Part shown: in pieces, positions 43,755 to 51,710 of the stretch
Layout: each line of letters opens with the position of its first letter
Position numbering within the stretch: the stretch's first letter is position 1
Assembly: GCF_013870515.1 (NCBI RefSeq)
Contig: NZ_JACBXA010000007.1
Coordinates: 1-63,071, forward strand
Direction of reading: 5' to 3'
Length of the DNA: 63,071 nucleotides
DNA from: Streptomyces albidus (ex Kaewkla and Franco 2022)
GTDB taxonomy: Bacteria; Actinomycetota; Actinomycetes; Streptomycetales; Streptomycetaceae
Translations under genes and position numbers: made by a program
Notes under the pieces: model-generated
The model's database searches: none
Told to the model about the DNA's origin: nothing
What the model saw: only the letters and a program-made list of their open reading frames with translations

Positions 43755-44324
43755 ATGATGCGTGCAGGGCTGACGGCTGAACGCCTGGCTCAGGCGGGTG
43801 CGGAGCTGGCCGACGAGGTCGGCTTCGAGCAGGTCACCGTCTCGGAGCTGGCGAGACAGTTCGACGTGAAGGTCGCGAGCCTCTACTCGCACGTGAGGAA
43901 CTCCCACGACCTCAAGACCCGGATCGCCCTGCTCGCCCTGGAGGAGCTCGCCGACCGGGGCGCCTCGGCGCTGGCCGGGAGGGCGGGCAAGGATGCCCTG
44001 GCCGCCTTGGCGAACGTCTACCGCGACTACGCCCGCGAGCACCCCGGGCGCTACGCGGCCGCCCAGCTGCGGCTCGACCCGGCGGCGGCCGCCGCGAGCG
44101 CGGGTGGCAGGCACTCACAGATGGCGCGGGCAGTCCTGCGCGGCTACGACCTGACGGAGCCGGACCAGACGCACGCGGTCCGCCTGTTGGGCAGCGTCTT
44201 CCACGGCTACGTCAGCCTGGAGATGGGCGGAGGGTTCAGCCACAGCGCTCCCGACACCGAGGAGACCTGGGCAAGGATCCTCGACGGCCTCGACGCCCTG
44301 CTGCGGAACTGGCCCGAAGCATGA
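43755..44324 (+). CDS. TetR/AcrR-family transcriptional regulator
   Basis: 189 aa, ATG 43755 with GGGGG upstream. The helix-turn-helix is VTVSELARQFDVKVASLYSHVRN near residues 28-48, after the GLTAERLAQAGAELADEVGFEQ helix. The C-terminal domain has DYAREHPGRYAA and LLGSVFHGYVSLEMGGGF, the WHG-type TetR_C ligand domain. A strong palindrome lies just upstream. The SGNH hydrolase gene follows 72 bp later on the same strand and is the natural target. Ligand unknown. Confidence 0.9.
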   Translation: MMRAGLTAERLAQAGAELADEVGFEQVTVSELARQFDVKVASLYSHVRNSHDLKTRIALLALEELADRGASALAGRAGKDALAALANVYRDYAREHPGRYAAAQLRLDPAAAAASAGGRHSQMARAVLRGYDLTEPDQTHAVRLLGSVFHGYVSLEMGGGFSHSAPDTEETWARILDGLDALLRNWPEA

Positions 44325-44396
44325 CCGGTCCGCACGAGCCCGAGCGCCGGGGCGGGACACCGGCGAACTTCCCGACACAGCAATCAGGTTGAGGCA

Positions 44397-45581
44397 ATGC
44401 ACACCAAGGACGACTGGATCACCACCCCCGTCACCGCTGACCTTCTGCGCGGTGCCCTGGACGTGGAGCGGACTGCGCGGGGCGTGCTCCCGCACCGGCT
44501 GCCTGCTCGTGCCCGCGCCCAGTGCACCGACGGACAACTGGCCATGGCGGAGGCTCAACCCTCCGGCGTACGGCTGGTGTTCCGCACCCGGGCCACCGCC
44601 CTCGAACTGGACACCCTGCCCACCAAGCGCGTCTACGTGGGCGCTCCGCCCCGTCCGGACGGGGTCTACGACCTGCTCGTCGACGGCCGCCTGGCCGGCC
44701 AGGCCAGCGTGCTCGGCGGCAACACCTTGACCATCGACATGACCACCGGGACCGCTGAGAACAACGCCGGGCAGATCGGCACCCTCCGCTTCACAGAGCT
44801 GTCCGAGGGTGTCAAGGACGTCGAGATCTGGCTGCCGCACAACGAGACCACCGAACTCGTGGCCCTGCGCACCGACGCCGCCGTCGAGCCGGCCGCGGAC
44901 CGCGGCCGCATGGTGTGGCTGCACCACGGCAGTTCGATCAGCCATGGCTCCGACGCCGCCAGCCCCACCACGACCTGGCCCGCGCTCGCCGCCTCCATCG
45001 GCGGCGTGGAGCTGATCAACCTCGGACTGGGCGGCAGCGCCCTGCTCGACCCGTTCACCGCCCGCGCACTCCGGGACACCCCCGCAGACCTGATCAGCCT
45101 CAAGGTGGGCATCAACCTCGTCAACACCGACCTGATGCGCCTGCGTGCCTTCACCCCCGCCGTCCACGGCTTCCTCGACACCGTTCGCGAAGGCCACCCG
45201 GACACGCCGCTGTTGGTCGTCTCGCCCATCCTGTGTCCCATCCACGAAGACACGCCGGGCCCCAGCGCCCTGGACTTCAGCACCCTCAGCACCGGTCTAC
45301 TGCAGTTCCGGGCGACCGGCGATCCGGCGGAGCGTGCCGGCGGGAAACTGACGCTGAACGTCGTACGGGACGAGCTCGCCCGGATCGTCGCTCAACGGGC
45401 CGTCGAGGACCCGAATTTGCATCACCTCGACGGCCGCGAGCTCTACGGTGAGGCGGACTCCGCCGAGTTGCCGCTGCCGGACCAGCTCCACCCGGACGCC
45501 GCCACCCATCGCCGCATGGGCCGGCGCTTCGCCGAACTCGCCTTCACCGGCGACGGCGTCTTCGCGGACCACCCCAACTGA
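44397..45581 (+). CDS. SGNH/GDSL hydrolase with N-terminal beta domain
   Basis: 394 aa. The first about 150 residues form a beta-sandwich-like domain (LRGALDVERTARGVLPHRLP, GVRLVFRTRATALEL, GKTL-like GGNTLTIDM). The SGNH core begins VWLHHGSSISHGSDA with the nucleophile Ser, has NLGLGGSALLDPF (block II Gly), LKVGINLVNTD (block III Asn) and the Asp-x-x-His pair in LPDQLHPDAATH. This is the CE2/CE3-like two-domain plan of carbohydrate esterases. No signal peptide is seen, so it should act inside the cell. Under the TetR gene before it. Confidence 0.85.
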   Translation: MHTKDDWITTPVTADLLRGALDVERTARGVLPHRLPARARAQCTDGQLAMAEAQPSGVRLVFRTRATALELDTLPTKRVYVGAPPRPDGVYDLLVDGRLAGQASVLGGNTLTIDMTTGTAENNAGQIGTLRFTELSEGVKDVEIWLPHNETTELVALRTDAAVEPAADRGRMVWLHHGSSISHGSDAASPTTTWPALAASIGGVELINLGLGGSALLDPFTARALRDTPADLISLKVGINLVNTDLMRLRAFTPAVHGFLDTVREGHPDTPLLVVSPILCPIHEDTPGPSALDFSTLSTGLLQFRATGDPAERAGGKLTLNVVRDELARIVAQRAVEDPNLHHLDGRELYGEADSAELPLPDQLHPDAATHRRMGRRFAELAFTGDGVFADHPN

Positions 45582-45614
45582 CAGAGCACGCCCCCTGGTT
45601 ACTCCCGCTTTCAT

Positions 45615-45664
45615 CGCGCGCACGGAGCTGCGGGGGGCCGGGCGGCCGCAGCTCCGTGCGCGCG
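45615..45664. terminator. Bidirectional hairpin terminator
   Basis: Perfect 19-bp stem (45615-45633 with 45646-45664) with a 12-nt loop, between the convergent SGNH hydrolase and lectin genes. Confidence 0.9.
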
Positions 45665-45667
45665 GCG

Positions 45668-46657
45668 CTAGGCCGGACTCCACTTCTGGCGGTCCTCGCC
45701 CGAGCAGTCCGACAACTGGAGCGCAGCGCCGCTCTGGATGTCGCCGTCCCGCACCGCCACGCACTTGTCGGCCTGCGGGTTGACCAGGTCGCTGCCGTCG
45801 CTGAGCCGGAACTGCTGCGCCGGATTGCCGCTGCACTCCGCGAGTTGGATGACGGTGCCGTTCACGTTCGAGCCGTTGGCGACATCCATGCACAGCCCGA
45901 GGGCGCGTACCGTGCCGTCGCTCGCGAAGTTCCACTGCTGCGCGTCGTCGCCGGAACACGTGCGGATCTGCAGCGGCGTCCCGTCGTCTCCTTGGCCGCC
46001 GGGGACGTTGATGCACTGGTCCGAGTTGTGGTTCCAGATGCGGACGGAGCCGGGAGAGCCCTGCCCGCCGCCTGATCCGCCGGGCGGCCGAGCCGTTGCC
46101 GACGGCGCTTGGCCGTCGCCCTTCTGCGGCGGACGCTTCCCGTCGTCCCCGTCGCCGGGCGACCCGGTTCGTGAGCCGCGTGGCCCGGGGTCCTTCCTCT
46201 TGCCGGACGACGATTCGCTCGGGGACGGGGAACGCGGGTTGTAGTCGTCCTGCCCGCCCGTCCATTCGGGGCCGGGTGTGACGTCCGAATCTGCTCTCTC
46301 CTCGGTGTCGATTCCGCTGTAGAGCACGACCCCGCCGGTCAGCAGCCCTGCGACGACCAGGCCCGCCGTCGTGGCGAGGACCGTCTTGCGGAGCCGGCCG
46401 GGCGGCGGTGCGTCGGGGGCCGGGCTTCTCGAACCCGCCGGGACGATACGGGGGTTGACCGCCGTGACGATGGGGCCGACAGTGTCCGGCTCTCCCTCCG
46501 GGAAGGAGCCGGTCGGGGGGTGGCCCTTCTCCCGGTCCGGCAGGGAAGCAGACGTCTCCTCCGCGTCGCGTGCGTCGCGTGCGTCGCGCGCCGAGTGGGT
46601 GGCTTCCCGGTCCCGGGAAGGGCCCTGTGCCTGCTGCTCGTCACGGGAGTCCGTCAT
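45668..46657 (-). CDS. Membrane-anchored ricin-type beta-trefoil lectin protein
   Basis: 329 aa. Residues 1-90 are charged and cytoplasmic, with a small repeat ARDARDARDA near 23-32. One transmembrane helix is TVLATTAGLVVAGLLTGGVVLY at about 91-112. A Pro/Ser/Gly spacer follows (SPSPSESSSGKRKD onward). The C-terminal 130 residues are a ricin B trefoil: SVRIWNHNSDQCINVPGG, QIRTCSGDDAQQWNF, CMDVANGSNVNGTVIQLAECSGNPAQQFRL, CVAVRDGDIQSGAALQLSDC, with the QxW motifs and paired cysteines. So a type II membrane protein showing a sugar-binding domain outside the cell. No enzyme domain is attached. Confidence 0.85.
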   Translation of the reverse strand: MTDSRDEQQAQGPSRDREATHSARDARDARDAEETSASLPDREKGHPPTGSFPEGEPDTVGPIVTAVNPRIVPAGSRSPAPDAPPPGRLRKTVLATTAGLVVAGLLTGGVVLYSGIDTEERADSDVTPGPEWTGGQDDYNPRSPSPSESSSGKRKDPGPRGSRTGSPGDGDDGKRPPQKGDGQAPSATARPPGGSGGGQGSPGSVRIWNHNSDQCINVPGGQGDDGTPLQIRTCSGDDAQQWNFASDGTVRALGLCMDVANGSNVNGTVIQLAECSGNPAQQFRLSDGSDLVNPQADKCVAVRDGDIQSGAALQLSDCSGEDRQKWSPA

Positions 46658-47054
46658 CGCGTCCTATCGCTCGGTGGGGGCAGTGCATGAAAGAGGGGCG
46701 TGGCCGGCCGGTCCGTCGACGTGCCAGGACGACTCGTGAATCCACGGTCACAGGAGTGCTGAGCACGATGTCCTGAACGCGGATCGCTCGAACGCCGTCG
46801 GCGACGCAACGCGCGCGGGCACAGGTCCCGGTGTGCCCCGGCGGATATGCGGCCGTGGGGGCGCGGGTTGCCCGCCCCCGTCCAGTGAACAGGGGACGAG
46901 CGGTCGTGTGAAACCTCTTCTTGGAAGAAGCGGTTCGAAGGCACCGGAAGGATCGGCACGATTCCGGGCGAGGGCCCGCCTTCCGGGCTCAGGGTTGATT
47001 CAGCATGTCTCCGTGCGTTCCGGAATCCTGAACGGGGCGGTCGCGGAAGCACTT
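46658..47054. other. Intergenic, no gene seen
   Basis: About 400 bp between the lectin start and the terminator of the sulfonate operon. It should hold the lectin promoter. No convincing open frame, RNA gene or repeat is seen. Confidence 0.5.
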
Positions 47055-47089
47055 CCGGCCCGGCACTTCGCGGCGAAGTACCGGGCCGG
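47055..47089 (-). terminator. Hairpin terminator of the sulfonate ABC operon
   Basis: Nine pairs (47055-47063 with 47081-47089), one mismatch, then six pairs (47065-47070 with 47074-47079) around a 3-nt loop, 17 bp after the substrate-binding-protein stop. Confidence 0.85.
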
Positions 47090-47105
47090 GCAACCAACTT
47101 GTCTC

Positions 47106-48155
47106 TCAGGAACCGTTCTTGCCGTACGAGCGCGGCTCGGCGGTGGAGGGCGGCAGGTCCCCGTTGAAGCGGGGGTCGACGTAGTCGCCGAAGTCGAACT
47201 TGCGCGGGATGAGCTTCAGGCCTGCGAAGGTGTCGACGATGTCCTGCTCGGAGGCGACCGCTGCCTTGTCGATGGCGACGGGCACCCGGGTGCCGTTCGT
47301 GCGCTTCACCGCGTCGAGCGCTGCGGGGTAGGGCAGTCCGGTGTCCTCCGCCCAGACCTTCGCCCACTTCTCCGGATGCTTGAACACCCAGGCCTGGGCC
47401 CTCTTCAGACGTTCGATGTAGTCACGGATCGCCGCGGCCTTCTTCTTGTCCTTGAGGGCGCCGGGGGCGGCGACCTGGAAGTTGAGACCGTTGACGACCC
47501 CGTCGCCGTCGGTGAGGACACGGCCCTTCTTGCTGCGCAGGACCTGGGAGGTGTACGGGTCCCAGACCGCCCACGCGTCCACCTTCCCGCCGTTGAACGC
47601 GGCCAGGGCGTCGGCCGGCTGGAGGTAGCTGAGCTTGACGTCCTTGATGGTGAGCCCGGCCTTCTTCAGGGACGCGACGAGCTGATAGTGGGCCGAGCTG
47701 CCCTGTGCGACGGCGATCGTCTTGCCCTTGAGGCTCTTGGTCTCCTTCAGCTTGGAGTCCGAGGGCACGAGGACGGTCTCGCCCTTCGACGTGCCGTGCG
47801 TCGCGGCGACCACCGAGATCTTCGAGTCGGCGCCGGCGGCGAAGACGGGCGGGGTGTTGCCGACTGCGCCGATGTCCGCGGCCTTGGCGTTGATCGCCTC
47901 GAGCAGCGGCGGGCCCGAGGTGAACGTGGACCACTTGATCTTGTAGTGCAGGTCGTCGAGTTCGCCGGCCGCTCGCAGCACGGCTTCCGAACCGCCTTTC
48001 TGGTCACCGACGTTGAGGGTGAGCGAGCCCTTGCCGTCGGTGCCGCCCTTGGAGCCGCCCGCTGCCGAACCGCCGGCGGACGATGTGCCGGAGCAGGCAG
48101 TTGCCAGCAGCAAGGGGAGGGGGATGAGCAGAGCGGGGATGGTGCGTCGTCGCAT
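47106..48155 (-). CDS. Sulfonate-type ABC transporter substrate-binding lipoprotein (SsuA-like)
   Basis: 349 aa from ATG 48155 (five residues shorter than the first possible start). Signal peptide RRRTIPALLIPLPLLLATAC with a lipobox ending LLATAC, then a Gly/Ser spacer. The SsuA/NrtA-type fold shows as LTLNVGDQKGG, VGNTPPVFAAGADSKISVV, GKTIAVAQGSSAHYQLVASLKKAGL, VDAWAVWDPYTSQV and AQAWVFKHPEKWAKVWAED. The VWDPY pocket segment is typical of aliphatic-sulfonate binding proteins. It would catch organosulfur compounds at the outer membrane face and hand them to the permease. Last gene of the operon. Confidence 0.9.
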   Translation of the reverse strand: MRRRTIPALLIPLPLLLATACSGTSSAGGSAAGGSKGGTDGKGSLTLNVGDQKGGSEAVLRAAGELDDLHYKIKWSTFTSGPPLLEAINAKAADIGAVGNTPPVFAAGADSKISVVAATHGTSKGETVLVPSDSKLKETKSLKGKTIAVAQGSSAHYQLVASLKKAGLTIKDVKLSYLQPADALAAFNGGKVDAWAVWDPYTSQVLRSKKGRVLTDGDGVVNGLNFQVAAPGALKDKKKAAAIRDYIERLKRAQAWVFKHPEKWAKVWAEDTGLPYPAALDAVKRTNGTRVPVAIDKAAVASEQDIVDTFAGLKLIPRKFDFGDYVDPRFNGDLPPSTAEPRSYGKNGS

Positions 48156-48205
48156 GGTGCGTCCGTTCAAGTCGATTGCGTGCAGCAGCGCTGAGGGGGA
48201 GCGGG

Positions 48206-48985
48206 TCAGGCGCCCGCGTAGGCGGGGAGGGGTGCCTCGACACCGAGCCGGTCCAGCAGCCGGGCCCGGAGTTCGGCGAATCGCGGGTCACCGATGTCCC
48301 TCGGCCGGGGCAGGTCCACCTGTGACTCGTAGGCGATCCGGCCCTCGTCCATGACCAGCACACGGTCGGCGAGCAGGAGGGCCTCCTCGACGTCATGTGT
48401 CACCAGAAGTACGGCGCAGCCCCGGCGTTGCCAGAGTTCGTCGACGAGTTGCTGGGCCTTGATGCGGGTGAGTGCGTCGAGAGCGCCGAACGGTTCGTCG
48501 AGCAGCAGGAGATCGGGTTCGCGTACGAGGGCGCGGGCCAGCGAGGCGCGTTGGGCCTCACCACCGGAGAGCGTCTTGGGCCAGGCGTCGGACCGCTCGG
48601 TCAACCCCACTTCCTCCAGCGCCTGTTCGGCCACCTCGCGTCCGGGCCGCCCGGGGAGCCCGAGCAGGACGTTGCGCCACACCCGCTTCCAGGGCATGAG
48701 CCGGGGAGCCTGGAAGGCGACGGCCCTGCGGCGCGGCACGAGAACGGTGCCGCCGATCTCACGGTCGAGGCCCGCGAGGATGCGCAGCAGGGTGCTCTTG
48801 CCGCATCCGCTGCGGCCCAGCAGAGCCACGAACTCACCGGCCCGCACGTTCAGTTGAAGCCCGTCGACGACCGCGTTGCCGTCGAACTCGCGGGTGAGGC
48901 CCTCGACGCGTACGACGGTGTCGGGGGAGGCGGTCGGACGGTCTGGGGTGCGTGCCTTCACTGGCCGGTGAACGTCGGTCGCCAT
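48206..48985 (-). CDS. Sulfonate-type ABC transporter ATP-binding protein (SsuB-like)
   Basis: 259 aa from ATG 48985, overlapping the end of the permease gene by 28 bp. Walker A is LLGRSGCGKSTLLRIL, signature LSGGEAQRASLARALV, Walker B LLLLDEPFGALDAL, switch VTHDVEEALLLADRV. AFQAPRLMPWKRVWRNVLLGL is the NrtD/SsuB-type Q-loop region. It powers import through the permease. Overlap and order with its neighbours (permease, ATPase, binding protein) indicate one transcript. Confidence 0.95.
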   Translation of the reverse strand: MATDVHRPVKARTPDRPTASPDTVVRVEGLTREFDGNAVVDGLQLNVRAGEFVALLGRSGCGKSTLLRILAGLDREIGGTVLVPRRRAVAFQAPRLMPWKRVWRNVLLGLPGRPGREVAEQALEEVGLTERSDAWPKTLSGGEAQRASLARALVREPDLLLLDEPFGALDALTRIKAQQLVDELWQRRGCAVLLVTHDVEEALLLADRVLVMDEGRIAYESQVDLPRPRDIGDPRFAELRARLLDRLGVEAPLPAYAGA

Positions 48986-49821
48986 TGCAGCAGCAGCCTT
49001 TCGAGAGTGCGGACGATGAAGTCGGCGAGGAGGCCGAGGAAGGCGTAGACGACAAGGCAGACGACGATCACGTCGGTACGCAGGAAGTCGCGGGCCTGGA
49101 CCATCAGGAAGCCGATGCCGGCGTCGGAGTTGACCTGTTCGGCGAAGACGAGCGCGAGCCAGGCGATGCCGAGCGAGTAGCGCAGGCCGGTCATCGCGCC
49201 GGGCAGCGCGGCAGGCAGGATGACGTGCCGCACCAGCCCCCAGCGGGACAGGCCCAACGACTCGCCGGCCTCGATCAGTTGGGCGTCCACGCCGCGGATG
49301 CCCGCGTAGACGTTGAGGTACAGCGGGAAGGTGACGCCCATCGTGATGATGGCGACCTTCGGGGTCTCCCCGATGCCGAACCAGATGATGAACAGGGGAA
49401 TCAGACCGACGAAGGGCACCGTGCGCAGCATCTGGACACTCGCGTCGACAAGGTCTTCGCCGATCCGGAACAGGCCCGACGCGAGGGCGAGAAGCGTGCC
49501 CACGAGCGCACCGCACAGCAGCCCCACGGCGACCCGTTGCAGCGAGACGCCCATCGCCTCGGGCAGCGAACCGTCGGCCACGAGGCCGCCGCCGACCTGG
49601 GCGATCGTGCCCGGTGAGGCGAGCACGTCGGCCTGAAGTACCCCCACGGAGCTGAGCAGTTGCCACAGGGCGAGCAGCAGCACCGGGCCGGAGGTGCGGC
49701 GCAGCCAGCGGGGGAGACGGGCCCGCCGTCGAGTGTCGGAGGTGATGGGTTCGAGGACGGGCTCGGGCAGCAGATGCGGCGCCGCACCGGACGCGTCCGG
49801 AGAGGCGTGACTGACACTCAT
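48958..49821 (-). CDS. Sulfonate-type ABC transporter permease (SsuC-like)
   Basis: 287 aa from ATG 49821 (GGAG 6 nt upstream). Helices include SGPVLLLALWQLLSSVG, SVQMLRTVPFVGLIPLFIIWFGIGE and IVVCLVVYAFLGLLADFIV. The EAA loop reads DAQLIEAGESLGLSRWGLVRHVILPAALPG, the contact with the ATPase. First structural gene of the operon, preceded by a hairpin and a cysteine leader peptide, so its expression is probably tied to cysteine supply. Confidence 0.95.
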   Translation of the reverse strand: MSVSHASPDASGAAPHLLPEPVLEPITSDTRRRARLPRWLRRTSGPVLLLALWQLLSSVGVLQADVLASPGTIAQVGGGLVADGSLPEAMGVSLQRVAVGLLCGALVGTLLALASGLFRIGEDLVDASVQMLRTVPFVGLIPLFIIWFGIGETPKVAIITMGVTFPLYLNVYAGIRGVDAQLIEAGESLGLSRWGLVRHVILPAALPGAMTGLRYSLGIAWLALVFAEQVNSDAGIGFLMVQARDFLRTDVIVVCLVVYAFLGLLADFIVRTLERLLLQWRPTFTGQ

Positions 49822-49854
49822 TGAAGGCTCCACGTGGGCAGCGGGACAGCCCTG

Positions 49855-49893
49855 GGCGGCTCTGCACGCGTGAGGCGTGTGAGCGGAGCCGCC
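49855..49893 (-). promoter_or_regulatory. Leader hairpin, possible attenuator
   Basis: GGCGGCTC (49855-49862) pairs with GAGCCGCC (49886-49893), and inside it CACGC (49865-49869) pairs with GCGTG (49875-49879). It stands between the leader peptide stop (49935) and the permease start (49821). There is no U-run, so Rho-dependent or translational control is as likely as intrinsic attenuation. Confidence 0.6.
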
Positions 49894-49934
49894 GAGGCGA
49901 AAAGTTGGAAAAAGCGGGGGAGTTGCGGCAGACG

Positions 49935-50000
49935 TCAGCAGCCGCGACAGACCGCGGACGCCACCCGCAGCAGGTCGATGTGTCCGCGCGTGGTGAGCAT
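49935..50000 (-). CDS. Cysteine leader peptide
   Basis: A 21-codon frame from ATG 50000 to TGA, with the core RGHIDLLRVASAVCRGC. A start at ATG 50012 would give 25 codons. The pattern RxHIDLxRVxSAxC is that of the small actinobacterial leader peptides I know from upstream of cysteine and sulfur-uptake genes. Cysteine codons are the 18th and 21st (last). Known for the family: ribosome stalling at Cys codons when charged tRNA-Cys is short raises expression of the following genes. No ribosome site is visible, so leaderless or coupled initiation is possible. Confidence 0.8.
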   Translation of the reverse strand: MLTTRGHIDLLRVASAVCRGC

Positions 50001-50038
50001 TGCTGAACGCATGCGGCCCGCGGGGCGGGGCGCCGCTG

Positions 50039-50113
50039 TGGAGGCCGCGGCGGGATTCGAACCCGCGTAACTCGCGTTGCAGGCGAGCCCCTCAGCCTCT
50101 CGGGCACACGGCC
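50039..50113 (-). tRNA. tRNA-Cys (GCA anticodon)
   Basis: Reading the minus strand, the acceptor GGCCGTG (50113-50107) pairs with CGCGGCC (50049-50043), discriminator T, then an encoded CCA (50041-50039). The anticodon stem is CTCGC/GCGAG around the loop CTGCAAC, with anticodon GCA at 50080-50078. The T-arm carries the usual GGTTCGAATCC. Class I length without a long variable arm. Its 3' end lies only 27 nt (or 39 nt) before the leader peptide start. Confidence 0.95.
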
Positions 50114-50221
50114 GTCGTGAAACGACTGACCCGACCGTAGACGGGGTGGCGATGGCCGCGGAAGGGAAGCCCGGGCGGTGCCACACAGTTGTCATACGCG
50201 GTTCACGAGCCGGGTCGTCAG

Positions 50222-51154
50222 TCATACCGAGGACGCGCTTTCCTTCGCGGCGGAGCCGGTCCCGGCCGGTGCTGCGTCCCGTTCCAGAGCGATGTTCCGG
50301 CGGTGCTCCCGGAAGGCGTAGGCGAGCGCGGCTGCCCAGAGCACGTACAGCCCGGCGTAGACGGTGCCGGGCACCGCGCCGTCCGCGGCGATCCAGTCGC
50401 TGTGCAGCAGGGTGCGGGCGTTGGTGACCAGGATGATGCCGCCGACCGCAGTCCCGAGGACGCGCGGGGGGACACGGCGTACCAGCCATGCGGCGAGCGG
50501 TGCGGCGATCACGCCTCCGACCAGGAGCGCCGCCGCCCAGCTCAGGTTGACGCCCTCGGAGCCGAGGCTCGTCAGGAAGCCGATACTGGCGGCGACGGTG
50601 ACCAGGAACTCGCTCGTGTCCACGGAACCGATCACCTTCCGCGGCTCCAGTCGTCCGCCGGCCAGGATGGCCGGAGTGCCGACGGGGCCCCAGCCGCCTC
50701 CGCCGGTGGCGTCGACGAACCCGGCGACCAGCCCGAGCGGGGAGAGGAAGCGTTTCCGCAGCGGCTTGCCGAGATTGCGGGTCGAGAGTCCGAAGAACGT
50801 GAACCGCGTCAGCAGGTAGAGCCCCAGGCCCAGCAGGATGAGGGACATGACCGGTTCGGCGACGGCCGTGGACAGTCCGGACAGGACGGTCGCTCCCGCG
50901 AACGCGCCCACGGCCCCGGGGACGCCGATCTTCGCGACGACGCGCCAGTCGACGTTGCCGAAGCGCCAGTGCGAGGCACCGGAGACGAGCGTCGTGCCGA
51001 TCTCGGCGAGGTGCACTGTGGCGGACGCGGCCGCGGGGTTGGTGCCCACTGCCAGGAGCAAGGTCGTGGACGTGACCCCGTAGGCCATTCCCAGGCTGCC
51101 GTCGACCAGTTGGGCACCGAGGCCGGCGAGGGCCAGCAAGATGAGCGTGCGCAT
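50222..51154 (-). CDS. TauE/SafE-family sulfite/sulfonate exporter-like membrane protein
   Basis: 310 aa. About eight helices. The N-terminal half has GAQLVDGSLGMAYGVTSTTLLLA and AASATVHLAEIGTTLVSGASHW, and the C-terminal repeat GLVAGFVDATGGGGWGPVGTPAIL, the two DUF81 halves. TauE/SafE proteins move sulfite, sulfoacetate or other organosulfur anions. Placement between an Rrf2 regulator and the sulfonate uptake operon supports a role in handling sulfite or a related anion. Direction of transport is not shown by sequence. Confidence 0.9.
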   Translation of the reverse strand: MRTLILLALAGLGAQLVDGSLGMAYGVTSTTLLLAVGTNPAAASATVHLAEIGTTLVSGASHWRFGNVDWRVVAKIGVPGAVGAFAGATVLSGLSTAVAEPVMSLILLGLGLYLLTRFTFFGLSTRNLGKPLRKRFLSPLGLVAGFVDATGGGGWGPVGTPAILAGGRLEPRKVIGSVDTSEFLVTVAASIGFLTSLGSEGVNLSWAAALLVGGVIAAPLAAWLVRRVPPRVLGTAVGGIILVTNARTLLHSDWIAADGAVPGTVYAGLYVLWAAALAYAFREHRRNIALERDAAPAGTGSAAKESASSV

Positions 51155-51182
51155 GCGACTCCGACCCCATTCCCTAGTATCC

Positions 51183-51197
51183 CTATCGTCTTGATAG
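51183..51197 (-). promoter_or_regulatory. Possible Rrf2 operator before the TauE/SafE gene
   Basis: CTATC-GTCTT-GATAG is a 5-bp inverted repeat with a 5-nt centre, 29 bp upstream of the exporter start codon, in the 97-bp gap between the Rrf2 gene and its likely target. Confidence 0.4.
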
Positions 51198-51251
51198 AGA
51201 ATGTGCCGACGGTGATGCGCCGGTCAAGGGCGTCTCGTCAGCTGGACACGG

Positions 51252-51710
51252 TCATGGATTCGTCCACGCCTCGGGCAACTCCGTCAGCCGGTGGATGTGT
51301 TCAGGAAGGTCGGCGGCCGCGACGTCGGCCAGCGTGACCTCGCTCAGGATGGCGCGGACGTTGGCACGGACCGCGATCCACAGCGGGAGCAGCGACTCGG
51401 CCGGGCCGGTGTAGGTGAGTTCGGGGGGACGTTCGCCGCGTACGGACACCAGGGGGCCGTCCACCACACGGATCACGTCGGCGACGGTGATCGACTCGGC
51501 GGGTGCCGCGAGCCGGTAGCCGCCCTGGCCGCCGCGCTGGCTGATAACGAGTCCGCCCCGCCGCATGTCGTTGAGGATGCTCTCCAGGAACTTGTGCGGG
51601 ACCCCCTGGGCCTTGGAGATCGCCTCGGTCTTGATGGGGCCGTCGTCCTGCGCGGCCGCGAGTTCCAGCGCGGCGCGCACCGCATAGTCCGCTTTTGCCG
51701 AGATCCGCAT
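51252..51710 (-). CDS. Rrf2-family transcriptional regulator
   Basis: 152 aa from ATG 51710; the longer frame is not coding-like. The winged helix is MRISAKADYAVRAALELAAA, ISKAQGVPHKFLESILNDMRRGGLV and QRGGQGGYRLAAPAESITVADVIRVVDG. The protein contains no cysteine, so it cannot hold the iron-sulfur cluster of IscR/NsrR-type members; it is closer to CymR-type regulators, which respond to cysteine metabolism through a partner. Together with the sulfur genes downstream this suggests a sulfur-status regulator. Confidence 0.85.
   Translation of the reverse strand: MRISAKADYAVRAALELAAAQDDGPIKTEAISKAQGVPHKFLESILNDMRRGGLVISQRGGQGGYRLAAPAESITVADVIRVVDGPLVSVRGERPPELTYTGPAESLLPLWIAVRANVRAILSEVTLADVAAADLPEHIHRLTELPEAWTNP

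Noticed and set aside
43172..43756. 194-codon minus-strand frame between the dehydrogenase and TetR genes
   Set aside because: It overlaps the operator and is low-complexity with no family features.
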